From Pseudoalteromonas sp. MMG007 (lineage in GTDB: Bacteria > Pseudomonadota > Gammaproteobacteria > Enterobacterales > Alteromonadaceae), in the NCBI RefSeq assembly GCF_018100985.1, contig NZ_JAGJEI010000012.1, positions 1-64,000 on the forward strand: a stretch of 64,000 nt of DNA, in the 5' to 3' direction. Position 1 is the stretch's first letter; every line of letters starts with the position of its first letter. This document shows positions 27,091 through 36,338 of this stretch, in pieces. Both the position numbers and the translations under genes were made by a program. The notes under the pieces were generated by a model. That model was not told the origin of the DNA. It was given only the letters and a program-made list of their open reading frames with translations, and did not search any database.

Positions 27091-28590
27091 ATGACGGGTA
27101 AAACGCTGATTTTTAATTTTGATGGTACCGGGGGCGAGCCCCGCGATGCAGAGCAATTTAGTTCAGATCACTGCAAAGAAGACAGCAGTATTTCTAATAT
27201 TCTCAAGCTGCACTTGTTATTAGGCGGTAAGCTCGATAACTCTCCCACCACCCCGTTTGCAAATCAGCTTAGTTTTTATTATCAAGGTATTGGCACTAAA
27301 GGTAGCCGTTTAAGGCGTATTTTAAATCAAGCCCTGGCCCCACGCGGTGACGATGTTGCCAGTATATTAAATCAGGCTATGAATGATTTTAAAGCGCATT
27401 ACCAACTAGGCGATACACTTTTACTTACCGGTTTTAGCCGAGGCGGCGCACTTGCCAGGCGTTTTGCAAAAATTCTAGAGCCTTTAATTAGTAATAACGT
27501 TTATATATGTGTGTTTGATACCGTGGCCTCTATTGGCTTATCAAAAGTAAGTAAAGCAACTCGTGGCGCTGAACACGTTATTTTTGAAAACCATACTATT
27601 GCTAATAATATTTCGCAGGCGCTGCACTGCGTTGCCCTTGATGAAAAACGCCGTGCGTTTGAACCCACCTTAATGAACCATCAAAATAATATTACCGAAC
27701 TTTGGTTTGCAGGTGCGCATTCCGATATTGGTGGTGGCTATTATCGTGATGGTCTTGCTGATATTTGCTTGCGTTACGCACTAGAGTGGTTAATTGAGCA
27801 GCCACTGAATATATCGTTATTAACGAGCCACGACATTGACTACAACGCCTTACTGCCAGAAAGTAATTTAGTCGACCAAGACGATGTGACAGTAATACCC
27901 GACCCACTTGCACTGAGCCACCAACAAAATTACTTTTGGTTTAACCCCTTTTTTAAATTAGTTGATAGAGAGTGTTATGTACTTATTGATAATGAAGCGA
28001 GCAACCTTGAGCCATTAGTTCACCAGAGTGTGGCTACGCGTATAAATAAGCTCACCAGCTATCGCCCTGAATCCCTTAAAAAACGCCATTACAAAATTAG
28101 TTATAACGACGGCACAACATTAAGCTTTGTAGGGCTAAGCCCACATATTGCACTCGCAAACCAAAATATGAGCGTGCTTAGTATTAACCAAAGCCAAGAT
28201 GTAATGGTATTTGCCTCAGAGCAATACAACACTACAGGATTAATGCTCGAACAAGGAGCTACGTATCGATTTAGCCCCTACCCAGACCAGTTTTGGTACG
28301 ATGATGGCATAAAGTGCACCTCTGTAGGTTGGCATCGCGATAATGTGCAGTTGGGTGTAAAAGAAATCCCCATGACGTTACTTGAACCATTTAAACGACT
28401 TCCGATCGCACAATGGTTTTCTTTAGTGGGCGCAATAAATCAAGACGATGAACACCTATTTGAAATTGCTGGTGGCAATGATATAAAAATAGCTAAGTCG
28501 GGTGAGTTTTGCCCTTTTGCCAACGACTTAAGCCGCTTTTATGGCGCTAATGCAGGTAAAATAAAAGTAAAAGTAACCCGTTTAGAATAA
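27091..28590 (+). CDS. DUF2235-domain alpha/beta hydrolase (Tle1-like lipase fold)
   Basis: A 499-residue protein. Residues 1-260 are a DUF2235 hydrolase: FNFDGTGGEPRD near 9-20, the nucleophile elbow TGFSRGGALARRFAKIL (Ser116), VFDTVASIG (Asp143) and FAGAHSDIGGGYY (His210), a complete Ser-Asp-His set. DUF2235 is the catalytic domain of type VI secretion phospholipase effectors of the Tle1 family, but also occurs in non-secreted proteins. Residues 330-499 form a second, unrecognised part. No T6SS gene, VgrG or PAAR is near, so an effector role is not supported by context. No signal peptide is seen. Confidence 0.78.
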   Translation: MTGKTLIFNFDGTGGEPRDAEQFSSDHCKEDSSISNILKLHLLLGGKLDNSPTTPFANQLSFYYQGIGTKGSRLRRILNQALAPRGDDVASILNQAMNDFKAHYQLGDTLLLTGFSRGGALARRFAKILEPLISNNVYICVFDTVASIGLSKVSKATRGAEHVIFENHTIANNISQALHCVALDEKRRAFEPTLMNHQNNITELWFAGAHSDIGGGYYRDGLADICLRYALEWLIEQPLNISLLTSHDIDYNALLPESNLVDQDDVTVIPDPLALSHQQNYFWFNPFFKLVDRECYVLIDNEASNLEPLVHQSVATRINKLTSYRPESLKKRHYKISYNDGTTLSFVGLSPHIALANQNMSVLSINQSQDVMVFASEQYNTTGLMLEQGATYRFSPYPDQFWYDDGIKCTSVGWHRDNVQLGVKEIPMTLLEPFKRLPIAQWFSLVGAINQDDEHLFEIAGGNDIKIAKSGEFCPFANDLSRFYGANAGKIKVKVTRLE

Positions 28591-28826
28591 GTGATAGTGC
28601 TACTTTTGAGTTATATAATTAAGTAATTAGATGCTATGCATCTCGCGTGAGCAAGATCTACGCCTACCGACAAAATTAGCACTGAGGTAAATTACCTCAT
28701 ATATGCCAATTTCGTTAACCCAGCTTTAACCTTCTATGATTTAAGCTAACTGCATTAATGTAGTTTATTCAATTGTACAACTACATATTCAAAACTTTTT
28801 AAGTATTAATGTTAGGAATAAACTGT
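28591..28826. other. Spacer with a fragment of the window's intergenic repeat
   Basis: GCATCTCGCGTGAGCAAG, followed by CTACGCCTACC (about 28636-28665), is a decayed piece of the same repeat that forms the tandem array at 36339. Next to it is a perfect palindrome TGAGGTAA/TTACCTCA (28683-28699). The promoter of the cytochrome gene should lie downstream of these. Confidence 0.5.
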
Positions 28827-29390
28827 ATGAAACTTATAAAAGATACACCGTTCACGCTGAGCAAAACCACAATAAGCCTACATTGGATTGTAGCAATACT
28901 TATTATTGGGTTATTGGGCTCAGGACTATACATGGAAAACTTTAAAGCGTTTTTCCTAATGAGTTGGCACAAATCGTTTGGTGTGATGCTGCTTGCCTTT
29001 GCATTACTAAGAGTAACATGGCGCATTGTGAATGGTTGGCCAAAACACGACGCTAAGCACCCAAACTATGAACAAGCGTTAGCTAAAATCGTGCATTATG
29101 TACTTATAATAAGTATGCTGCTTATGCCTATTTCTGGGTTGGTTATGTCGGGCTTTGGTGGTCACGGTGTAGAGATGTTTGGCTTAGAGCTAATACCGCA
29201 TAACCCCAGCCCAGAAAACCCACAAAAAAACCTTGCGTTTAATCAAGACTTTTCAGAGTTAGGTAAAACTGTTCACGGCATAACAGCCGATGCGCTATTA
29301 ATCGCACTTGGCTTGCACATTGTAGGTGCCTTAAAGCACCATATTATTGATAAAGACAATACGCTTACCCGCATGCTGGGCAAAAAGTAA
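28827..29390 (+). CDS. Cytochrome b561
   Basis: A 187-residue di-heme inner-membrane cytochrome. Four hydrophobic helices are visible with the heme-ligand His residues in SLHWIVAILIIGLLG (TM1), MSWHKSFGVMLLAFALLR (TM2), HYVLIISMLLMPISGLVM (TM3) and LIALGLHIVGALKHHII (TM4). The family accepts electrons from quinol or superoxide. The ATG at 28827 (MKLIKDTPFT) follows AGGAATA by 9 bases and gives the family's usual N-terminus. An ATG six codons upstream lacks an RBS. It is convergent with arfA and shares the hairpin at 29397. Confidence 0.88.
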   Translation: MKLIKDTPFTLSKTTISLHWIVAILIIGLLGSGLYMENFKAFFLMSWHKSFGVMLLAFALLRVTWRIVNGWPKHDAKHPNYEQALAKIVHYVLIISMLLMPISGLVMSGFGGHGVEMFGLELIPHNPSPENPQKNLAFNQDFSELGKTVHGITADALLIALGLHIVGALKHHIIDKDNTLTRMLGKK

Positions 29391-29396
29391 TTTAAA

Positions 29397-29441
29397 AGTC
29401 TTATTTGATCGGTGCTATTTAAGCCGCGATTAAATAAGACT
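29397..29441. terminator. Hairpin overlapping the 3' end of arfA and shared with the cytochrome b561 gene
   Basis: On the minus strand the arm AGTCTTATTTAATCG (29441-29427) lies in the last codons of arfA, and CGATCAAATAAGACT (29411-29397) lies after its stop. All 15 positions pair if one A-C mismatch is allowed, and TTTTAAA follows. The stop codon TAA lies in the loop. In known arfA genes a hairpin in this position causes cleavage or early termination so the mRNA lacks a stop codon. It also lies 7 bases after the cytochrome b561 stop, and may terminate that gene. Confidence 0.75.
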
Positions 29442-29619
29442 CTCGTCCTACATGTTTGTTGCTGCGTTTAAAGGAACCTTTCCCTTTTTTAGCTTTTACT
29501 ACTTGTGGTTTAAACACTTTAGAAGTAACTAAAGCCGCCAGCGCATTATGATTAATAACCCCTCGGCCGGTGTCTACCGCGCTTTTATTTACCGATTTGT
29601 TTTTCGATTTTTTAGCCAT
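29419..29619 (-). CDS. arfA: Alternative ribosome-rescue factor A
   Basis: A 66-residue basic protein. The family core HNALAALVTSKVFKPQVVKA (about 24-43) is followed by KKGKGSFKRSNKHVGRESY, matching the ArfA signature KKGKGSYxRKxKH. ArfA enters the A site of ribosomes stalled on nonstop mRNA and recruits RF2. AAGGAAA 6 bases before the ATG at 29619 fixes the start; an upstream in-frame start 13 codons earlier lacks an RBS. Known arfA genes are made from a truncated message and become stable only when tmRNA rescue fails. The hairpin spanning the stop codon fits that control. Confidence 0.85.
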   Translation of the reverse strand: MAKKSKNKSVNKSAVDTGRGVINHNALAALVTSKVFKPQVVKAKKGKGSFKRSNKHVGRESYLIAA

Positions 29620-29848
29620 TTTATTTCCTTTTAATTTAGTACTCACCAACAGCGGCAAGTACTTGAAGAAATGGCGATTGTATGCCTAATTTTCAACCTT
29701 GCAAGTATTTTTATCATTGCACAACGCTATTTTTCATAATAAATATGCACAAAAAAAGCGCAGTAAATAACCACGCTTAGTAAATAACCTGAACGCTGGA
29801 TAATCAATCTCTTAACCAGAGCTCAGGTTAAATAGTTTTTAGTTTTAA

Positions 29849-32389
29849 TTAAAATTCAAAGCTTACTTTTGCATAGTAAGTTCGCCCATCAAAGCCATAA
29901 GGCAATGCACGAACAGGGTATTTAAACGCACCATTGGTGATAAAGTTAAGTACTTCGTCGTCACCTAATTCATCCGGAGTTTCATCAAATACATTGTCGG
30001 CGCCCACTGATAAATTAAATATCTCGTTAATTTGGTAGCTAACATTTAAATCAACTAATACTGCCGATTCAACAGTGCTTGTTGGTTTAAACGACCCAGT
30101 CGGCGAAAGCTCACCTGGTAAAGAGATATGGTCGTTACCAAAGTACTTAACGTCTGTTTCACCAAAGTAGTTAAAACGAAGTGTTGATGTGTAAGCATCA
30201 CGCTCGTAATCAAACGTTAATGTGGCACGTTCACTTGGTTGTCCATCAGTAAAAAAGCTACGTTGTAAATCATCAAACGCAACCGACTCAGGAATACCCT
30301 CTTGTGCATTTACGTGATCAATTTTAGTGTCGTTTAGGTTACCAGCAAAGGTAACACCAAAGTTACCGCCATCTACTTCTGTACGGTAAGATGCAATAAT
30401 ATCAACACCTTGTGTAGTTGAGTCTACTGAGTTTGAAAAGTAGTTGGCTTGCACTGCACCTGTTGCTTGTAAAGCAGCTACGGCTTCATCACTAAAGGCA
30501 ACATCATCCGCAGACAGTAAACTACCAAGCGTAATACGGTCTTTTATTTCTACGCGGTAAAAATCAACCGTTAACGAAAGCTCGCTTGTTACATCGTAAA
30601 CAAAACCAGCACTGTAGTTAGTTGATGTTTCAAGCTCTAGGTTATCAACCCCTAATGCACTTGGAAAAGCAGTACCCGTATTTGCAGTGAACGACTGGGT
30701 AAGTGTTCCATCAGAACCTAGGTTAGTTGTAAACGCTGTATAACCACTTTGTTGAAGCGAAGGTGCTCTAAAGCCAGTAGATACCGCCCCGCGCACTGCA
30801 AAGTCATCATTTAATTCATAACGTGTTGCTAATTTACCAATTAAATCATCACCCGCATCTGAAAAGTCTTCGTAGCGCAGCGCACCACTTACGTTCCACG
30901 CATCGGTGATCATTGTTTCTACGTCTACATAAAACGCGTAGCTGTTACGATCGCTGTCATTGGTTGCCTCTGGGCGCAGGCCGTTATAAGCCTGAAAACC
31001 ACATTCTGCAAATTGATCAGCATCGTTTACTGATGGGTACGAGGTATCAGTATTTACAAGGCCACATGCGTACGACGCTTCATCACCTGGTACTATTTCG
31101 TAGTTTTCTTTACGGTATTCAGCACCAACAGTGACATACAAAGGCTCGCTTCTGCCAATATCTACAATACCATTTACATCTAAATTAACCGTCGTTTGGT
31201 CAAATCTAAAGCCACCCGAGTAACCACCTGTAGGGCCTGCATTTGCAGCTATATCGGCATCGCTTGCACTTGGGTTGTTAAATACGTATTCAGCGGCATA
31301 AGAAGCATTAATAGTGTTACGAGAAGTAAAATCGTACTCGTTTTCACCATACACAGCCGACACATCGTAATTCCAATCTGGGTTAATATCGCCTTTAAAG
31401 CCCACAGCTACAGATATATCTTGTGCTTCGTTATAAATACGAGGTAAAAAACCATCACTGTAAACTTGCGTTACGTTTTTAGACGCTTCGTTAAAGTTAC
31501 GGTAAAAACCATTACCTAGCGCTGTACGCTCAGAATAGCCACCAAACGAGTAAAGCTCGCCATCACCCATAGGCAGTGCCATGTTATAAAACAGCGAAGT
31601 AAATTCACTTTCTGAATTACCTTGGCTCCAACGTACGTCTTCGCTTAGCGTGCCTGGTTCAACATTTAACGAGCCACCCGTATCGCGCTCGGCTCTGTTT
31701 GTACCATCTGCATCACGGTATTCAAGTGATAAGTTAATAAAGCCGCCTTCGTCGCCTAAATCAAAACCACGATTTAAACCTGCTGAAAGCGTATCGCCGT
31801 CACCCTCACTGGTGCCGCCGTACTGAACATAGCCCGTTGTAACACCTGTTGAATTATTAAGTGATAAGTTAATTACGCCCGCTATTGCATCAGAGCCGTA
31901 CTGCGCTGCTGCGCCATCACGTAATACTTCTACACCTTTAAGTGCAGTAAGCGGAATCGCGTTCATGTCGGTACCGGCTGCACCCGCACCTACAGTGCCG
32001 TTAAGGCCAAAAATAGATTGATTATGACGACGTTTACCATTTACCAACACTAACGTTTGATCTGGCTGTAAGCCACGAAGCGTTGCTGGTCTAAATAAAT
32101 CAGAGCCATCGGATACTTGCGTACGCGAAAAGTTAAACGACGGGGCGGTTGCTTGCAGGCTTTGCCCTAGTTCTGTAAATCCACCTTTATTTAAATCATC
32201 TGCGTCTATTAAATCTATAGGTGATGACGATTCGGTTGAGGTACGGTTAGAAACGCGCGACCCCAATACAGAAATTTGTTCTATGTTTTGCTGTGCCTGA
32301 ATAGGCGCTTATTGTGCACTTACAATGCTTGGTGCGCTAACTGCAAACGCAACGGCAGCAGCCAATGTATTTAAACGGTATGTTGTCAT
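29849..32389 (-). pseudogene. TonB-dependent receptor broken by one in-frame stop after the signal peptide
   Basis: The reading frame starts at ATG 32389 with a signal peptide of 26 residues ending APSIVSAQ, then hits TAA at 32311-32309. The same frame continues without further stops: APIQAQQNIEQISVLGSRVS, then a complete plug domain (LRGLQPDQTLVLVNGKRRHN, EVLRDGAAAQYGSDAIAGVI) and a 22-strand-type barrel ending TYYAKVSFEF with terminal Phe. Everything but one codon is intact, about 846 residues. A start after the stop (TTG near 32266) would make a protein with no export signal. Therefore I call it a recent nonsense pseudogene or a sequence error. The ligand is unknown; the plug lacks an obvious N-terminal signalling domain. 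Confidence 0.8.
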
Positions 32390-32633
32390 GGTGACGACCC
32401 TGTTTTGTGTGTCCTGTTGAATTTGTTAAAGCGGTGTTATCCGTCGCTTAGTGCAAACATCCTAGCAACATATGCAAACAAAAAGAAATGAAAAAAACTA
32501 ATTTACTGGTGTAAGTATGCAAATAATTATAAAAAGCGAATAAAACCACGTTAAATAGGTCAATATACACACTAATAGGGCATTACTTTTCAAAAAGCAT
32601 TGTGATTAAGGCATTACTCACGCTGTATTTTTA

Positions 32634-33596
32634 TTAATCAAATGATGTTTTTAAGGGAAATAAGCATCGAATGGTCGTACCTGTCTCTAATTCACTGTTA
32701 ATTTCTATTTTTCCACTGTGATCGCGCATCATAGCGTACATAAGTGTCATTCCCATGCCCGTCCCTTTCCCCACTTCTTTGGTGGTGTAAAAAGGATCAA
32801 AAATATGCTCTATTGTGTGCTCACTCATACCACAGCCGTTATCTTTTATTTCAATGCAAATATTAAAATTGGCCTCGTATAAATTCACCTCAATTATGCA
32901 ACCTTTTTCTAAATTGTATTCACAAGCTTGCCAAGCATTCATTAGTAAGTTGACAAAAATTTGATTAATTGACGACAAATTACACCAAAGGAGTGGTAAA
33001 GACTCAAAACGCGTTTTTATTTCACATAACTTAAGTCTATTACTAAGCAATTTTAGCGCGTTATTTGCAGCCACAGTTATGTCTGTTAATTGCTTATCTT
33101 GTTGGGAGGTTGGGTGGGCAAAGTCTAATAAATTTTGCACAATTTGTTTAATACGCTTAAGACCCTCTACGCTATCATTTACCTGCCCGGGTAAATTGCT
33201 ATGAAGCCGTGCATACGGGTATTGCAAATTAAGTATATCGAGCTCGTGTTTAAAGTGTGTTTCTTTAATTTCATTATTAAGGTATTGCTCGTTAAGCTTT
33301 AAAAGAGTAACCAAAAAAGGAACTGCATCCTGAATACTTTCCATATTGCTTGTTGCATAGGCAAGTGGATTATTTATTTCATGAGCAATGCCAGCACTCA
33401 GGGTGCCTAATGTAGCCATTTTTTCTGTTTGTACAAACAATGCTTGTTGACGCTCTAAATCAGCTACTTTTTTCTGTAGCTCATTATTTATGGCAACGAG
33501 TAAATCGCTTTTATCTTTAAGGAGTTGTTCTGCTGCTAAGTGGAGTTTCTGCTCATTTAAGAAGGCGAGCTTAAAATCGCGACCTGATCCTTTCAT
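32634..33596 (-). CDS. Cytoplasmic sensor histidine kinase
   Basis: A 320-residue kinase with no membrane segment. Residues 1-58 are a coiled-coil (LAAEQLLKDKSDLLVAINNE). The HisKA region has H72 in LSAGIAHEINNPLAYATSNM. The ATP-binding domain shows the N box LLMNAWQAC near 220, the G1 box IEIKDNGCGMSEHTIEH and the G2 box GKGTGMGMTLMYAMM. The family is the NtrB/atoS-like group that phosphorylates a response regulator. It is divergent from the REC/HD-GYP-like gene at 33806, its probable partner (inference). The sensory input must come through protein contact or the short N-terminal coil. Confidence 0.87.
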   Translation of the reverse strand: MKGSGRDFKLAFLNEQKLHLAAEQLLKDKSDLLVAINNELQKKVADLERQQALFVQTEKMATLGTLSAGIAHEINNPLAYATSNMESIQDAVPFLVTLLKLNEQYLNNEIKETHFKHELDILNLQYPYARLHSNLPGQVNDSVEGLKRIKQIVQNLLDFAHPTSQQDKQLTDITVAANNALKLLSNRLKLCEIKTRFESLPLLWCNLSSINQIFVNLLMNAWQACEYNLEKGCIIEVNLYEANFNICIEIKDNGCGMSEHTIEHIFDPFYTTKEVGKGTGMGMTLMYAMMRDHSGKIEINSELETGTTIRCLFPLKTSFD

Positions 33597-33805
33597 TCAT
33601 CTTGTCCATTTAATATAACGTTTATACCTAACATTTAGTCGTCGGTTTGCAAATTTGCAACTAGATTATACGGGTAATCAACTATTTGCAGATAATAAGA
33701 TATAGATATGAGTATATTAAAAACAACAATCTCCCTTAAAAGATAAATAAGCTCTAACACTATTTTTAAGCTATTATTTAACCAGTCGTAATTGCAAGGT
33801 GAACC

Positions 33806-35134
33806 ATGACACAAACAACATCCAATACCTCTATTAACCACGTTGATGTGCTTTGCATTGATGATAACGAAATTGTTCTGCGTTCATTAACACGCTTACT
33901 TGAAGTAAATGATTTATCGGTTGTAGTGTGTGACAATCCACAAACCGCGCTCTCGCTTTTTAAAAAGTATGAGTTTGGTTTAATAATTAGTGATATGCGT
34001 ATGCCAGAGATGAATGGCGCCCAATTTTTAGAAAAAGCGCGCGCCCTAGCACCCGACACCCAGCGCATACTTTTAACTGGGTATGCCGACATAGAAACCA
34101 CGCTTGCAGCAGTAAACCAAGGGCAAATAAATGGGTATATTCAAAAGCCATGGCAAAACGATTTACTACTTCGAAGCATTAAAGACAGCCTTGAAAAGTT
34201 TACTCTAAAAAAGCAAAATAAAAAGCTAGAACAGCAAGTTAAAGCACAAAACCAAGAATTACTAGAGCTAAATAACACATTAGAGCAAAGCGTAGAAAAG
34301 CGAACGCTACAAATTAAAAAAGTGCTAAAACAACTAGAGGCGGCCAACGAGCGAGAAAAACACGAGCATAAAGCAACCGTAGAGCTACTTTATAATTTTA
34401 TTAATGCAAACCCGTACCTGGATGGTAATAAAGCACAAAATATTGCCAATACGTGTACACAAATAGCACTATATTTAAACTTATCGCAAAAAAGTATCGA
34501 CCTTGCGCCAATGGCCGGCTATTTGGCACAAATAGGCCTACTCGCTATGGACCCAGAGCTTTACAAAAAGCCAGTAAATGCATTAACAGAGCAACAACGT
34601 AAAACCTTTTACACTCACCCAAGCACCGCACAATTAATGCTCATGCCTGCAATGCATTTACACGATGTGTCCGATGCTATTTATCACCAATTTGAACGCT
34701 ATAATGGCAATGGGTTACCTAAAGGGCTCGCCGGTAACGATATTCCAATAGGCGCTATGGTGCTAGGAATTGCTCGCGATTATTGGGACGCGTTTGAGCA
34801 ATGTAATATTAATGACGATAAACAACGCCACGAACACGCGCTTGAAAGCGTAAAGCTATACAGTGGTTCGTATTATCATCCAAAAATTGTTCGTGCGCTT
34901 GAAGCAAGCCATGCAAAATTAAACGAAACAGTAAGCAGCGCAGGTACAGTACAAATTTGCAATGCAAGCGAACTTAAAGAACACATGGTATTAGGCCACG
35001 CACTACACAACCATACCGGCATAATGTTGCTGCCTAAAGGACATGTGTTTAGCTCAAAATCAATCGAAAAACTTCAACAACTCGAGGCTAAAAAACCAAC
35101 CCCCTTTAGAATAATGGTTAAAAGCGCTAAATGA
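33806..35134 (+). CDS. Response regulator with a degenerate HD-GYP output domain
   Basis: A 442-residue protein. REC domain at 12-130 with acidic residues D19/D20, phosphoacceptor D63 (LIISDMRMPEMNG) and K114 (YIQKPW). A coiled coil spans 130-190. An HD-GYP-like domain runs over 190-360. The HD of the metal site is replaced by AQ at 241-242 (GYLAQIGLLAMDP); H271 is kept in HPSTAQLML, but the pair HH is YH-Q (DAIYHQFERYNGNGLPKGL), and GYP reads GLP. It is therefore unlikely to be an active c-di-GMP phosphodiesterase and probably acts as a signal-transducing scaffold. It is divergent from a cytoplasmic histidine kinase. Confidence 0.85.
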   Translation: MTQTTSNTSINHVDVLCIDDNEIVLRSLTRLLEVNDLSVVVCDNPQTALSLFKKYEFGLIISDMRMPEMNGAQFLEKARALAPDTQRILLTGYADIETTLAAVNQGQINGYIQKPWQNDLLLRSIKDSLEKFTLKKQNKKLEQQVKAQNQELLELNNTLEQSVEKRTLQIKKVLKQLEAANEREKHEHKATVELLYNFINANPYLDGNKAQNIANTCTQIALYLNLSQKSIDLAPMAGYLAQIGLLAMDPELYKKPVNALTEQQRKTFYTHPSTAQLMLMPAMHLHDVSDAIYHQFERYNGNGLPKGLAGNDIPIGAMVLGIARDYWDAFEQCNINDDKQRHEHALESVKLYSGSYYHPKIVRALEASHAKLNETVSSAGTVQICNASELKEHMVLGHALHNHTGIMLLPKGHVFSSKSIEKLQQLEAKKPTPFRIMVKSAK

Positions 35135-35234
35135 TTGATCTAAACCGCAGTTTTTTTCGTTACAATGTGCCTTAATATATTTTGCATAACTTAAAATTTG
35201 CTTATTTAACTAACATTGCTTGAAGGAGCACACC

Positions 35235-36254
35235 GTGTCGCGATTTTCTGCCGTTACTGACAATCCCCACGACGGACGTTTTAATCAAAAAACGGGGATA
35301 TTACTTACGAACCTAGGCAGCCCTGACGCGCCAACACCTGCAGCACTGCGTACATATTTACGTGAATTTTTATCTGATCCGCGTATTGTAGAAATTCCTC
35401 GTTTAGTGTGGATGGTTATTTTACATGGCATTATTTTACGCATACGCCCTAAACGCTCTGCAAAACTATACGAAAGTATTTGGACTGAAAACGGCTCACC
35501 GCTTACCCATATTACTCGCCAGCAAAGCCTTAAATTAAACACCTTATTAAAAGAGCAAGGTTATACCAATACCGAAGTGGTCATGGCTATGCGTTACGGC
35601 AACCCTTCTATAGAGGCAGGCCTTGAAGAGCTGCGTGATAAAGGCTTAACGCGTATTATTATTTTGCCAATGTATCCTCAGTATTCAAGCCCAACAACGG
35701 GTTCAACCTTTGACGCGGTATCAAACGTATTGCGCAAATGGCGCTGGGTGCCAGAGCTGCACTTTGTAAATGGTTATCACAAAAATACCCGCTACATAGA
35801 GTCGCTTGCCAATAGCATAAGTGAAGATTTAGAAACAAACGGCATGCCACAAAAGCTAGTTTTTTCATACCACGGTATGCCAAAACTGTTTTTAGATAGA
35901 GGAGACCCTTATCACTGCCTATGTTTACAAACCACGCGTTTAGTGGTTGAAAAACTAGGCTTAGATAAAGACAAAGTAGTTAGTACTTTTCAAAGCCGAT
36001 TTGGTAAAGCTGAGTGGTTAAAACCTTACACAGATGCAACACTTGCCGCCTTACCAGACGAAAATATCACCGATGTAGCTATTATAAGCCCAGCTTTTAG
36101 TGCCGACTGCCTAGAAACGCTTGAAGAGCTAGAAGAAGAAAACCGTGAAATATTCGAAAATGCCGGCGGCGAAAAATACCGCTACATAGCCGCTTTAAAC
36201 GACAGAGACGATCATATTGATGCCATATTCGATGTGATAAAACCTATGCTTTAA
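35235..36254 (+). CDS. hemH: Ferrochelatase
   Basis: A 339-residue enzyme that inserts Fe2+ into protoporphyrin IX to make protoheme, the last step of heme synthesis. Family motifs include GILLTNLGSPDAPTPAALR near 21-39, the metal/porphyrin-binding VFSYHGMPKLFLDRGDPYHC near 208-227, and SPAFSADCLETLEELEEENR near 284-303. The GTG at 35235 is chosen because AAGGAG lies 6 bases before it; an in-frame TTG at 35220 lacks an RBS. It stands alone downstream of the response-regulator gene and ends at a strong terminator. The length is normal. Confidence 0.93.
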   Translation: MSRFSAVTDNPHDGRFNQKTGILLTNLGSPDAPTPAALRTYLREFLSDPRIVEIPRLVWMVILHGIILRIRPKRSAKLYESIWTENGSPLTHITRQQSLKLNTLLKEQGYTNTEVVMAMRYGNPSIEAGLEELRDKGLTRIIILPMYPQYSSPTTGSTFDAVSNVLRKWRWVPELHFVNGYHKNTRYIESLANSISEDLETNGMPQKLVFSYHGMPKLFLDRGDPYHCLCLQTTRLVVEKLGLDKDKVVSTFQSRFGKAEWLKPYTDATLAALPDENITDVAIISPAFSADCLETLEELEEENREIFENAGGEKYRYIAALNDRDDHIDAIFDVIKPML

Positions 36255-36278
36255 AAGCATGAGTAATACATAGTTTGC

Positions 36279-36312
36279 AAAAAAGCGGTGTTAAATTTAA
36301 CACCGCTTTTTT
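36279..36312. terminator. Terminator of hemH
   Basis: AAAAAAGCGGTGTTAAA and TTTAACACCGCTTTTTT are perfect 17-base arms with no loop bases beyond the turn. It is palindromic and could act in both directions. Confidence 0.9.
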
Positions 36313-36338
36313 AATTTTAAAGATAAGCTTTTATTTAT

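Noticed and set aside
27091-28590. Confident type VI secretion effector call for the DUF2235 protein
   Set aside because: No VgrG, Hcp, PAAR or adaptor gene lies within the window; the domain alone does not establish secretion.
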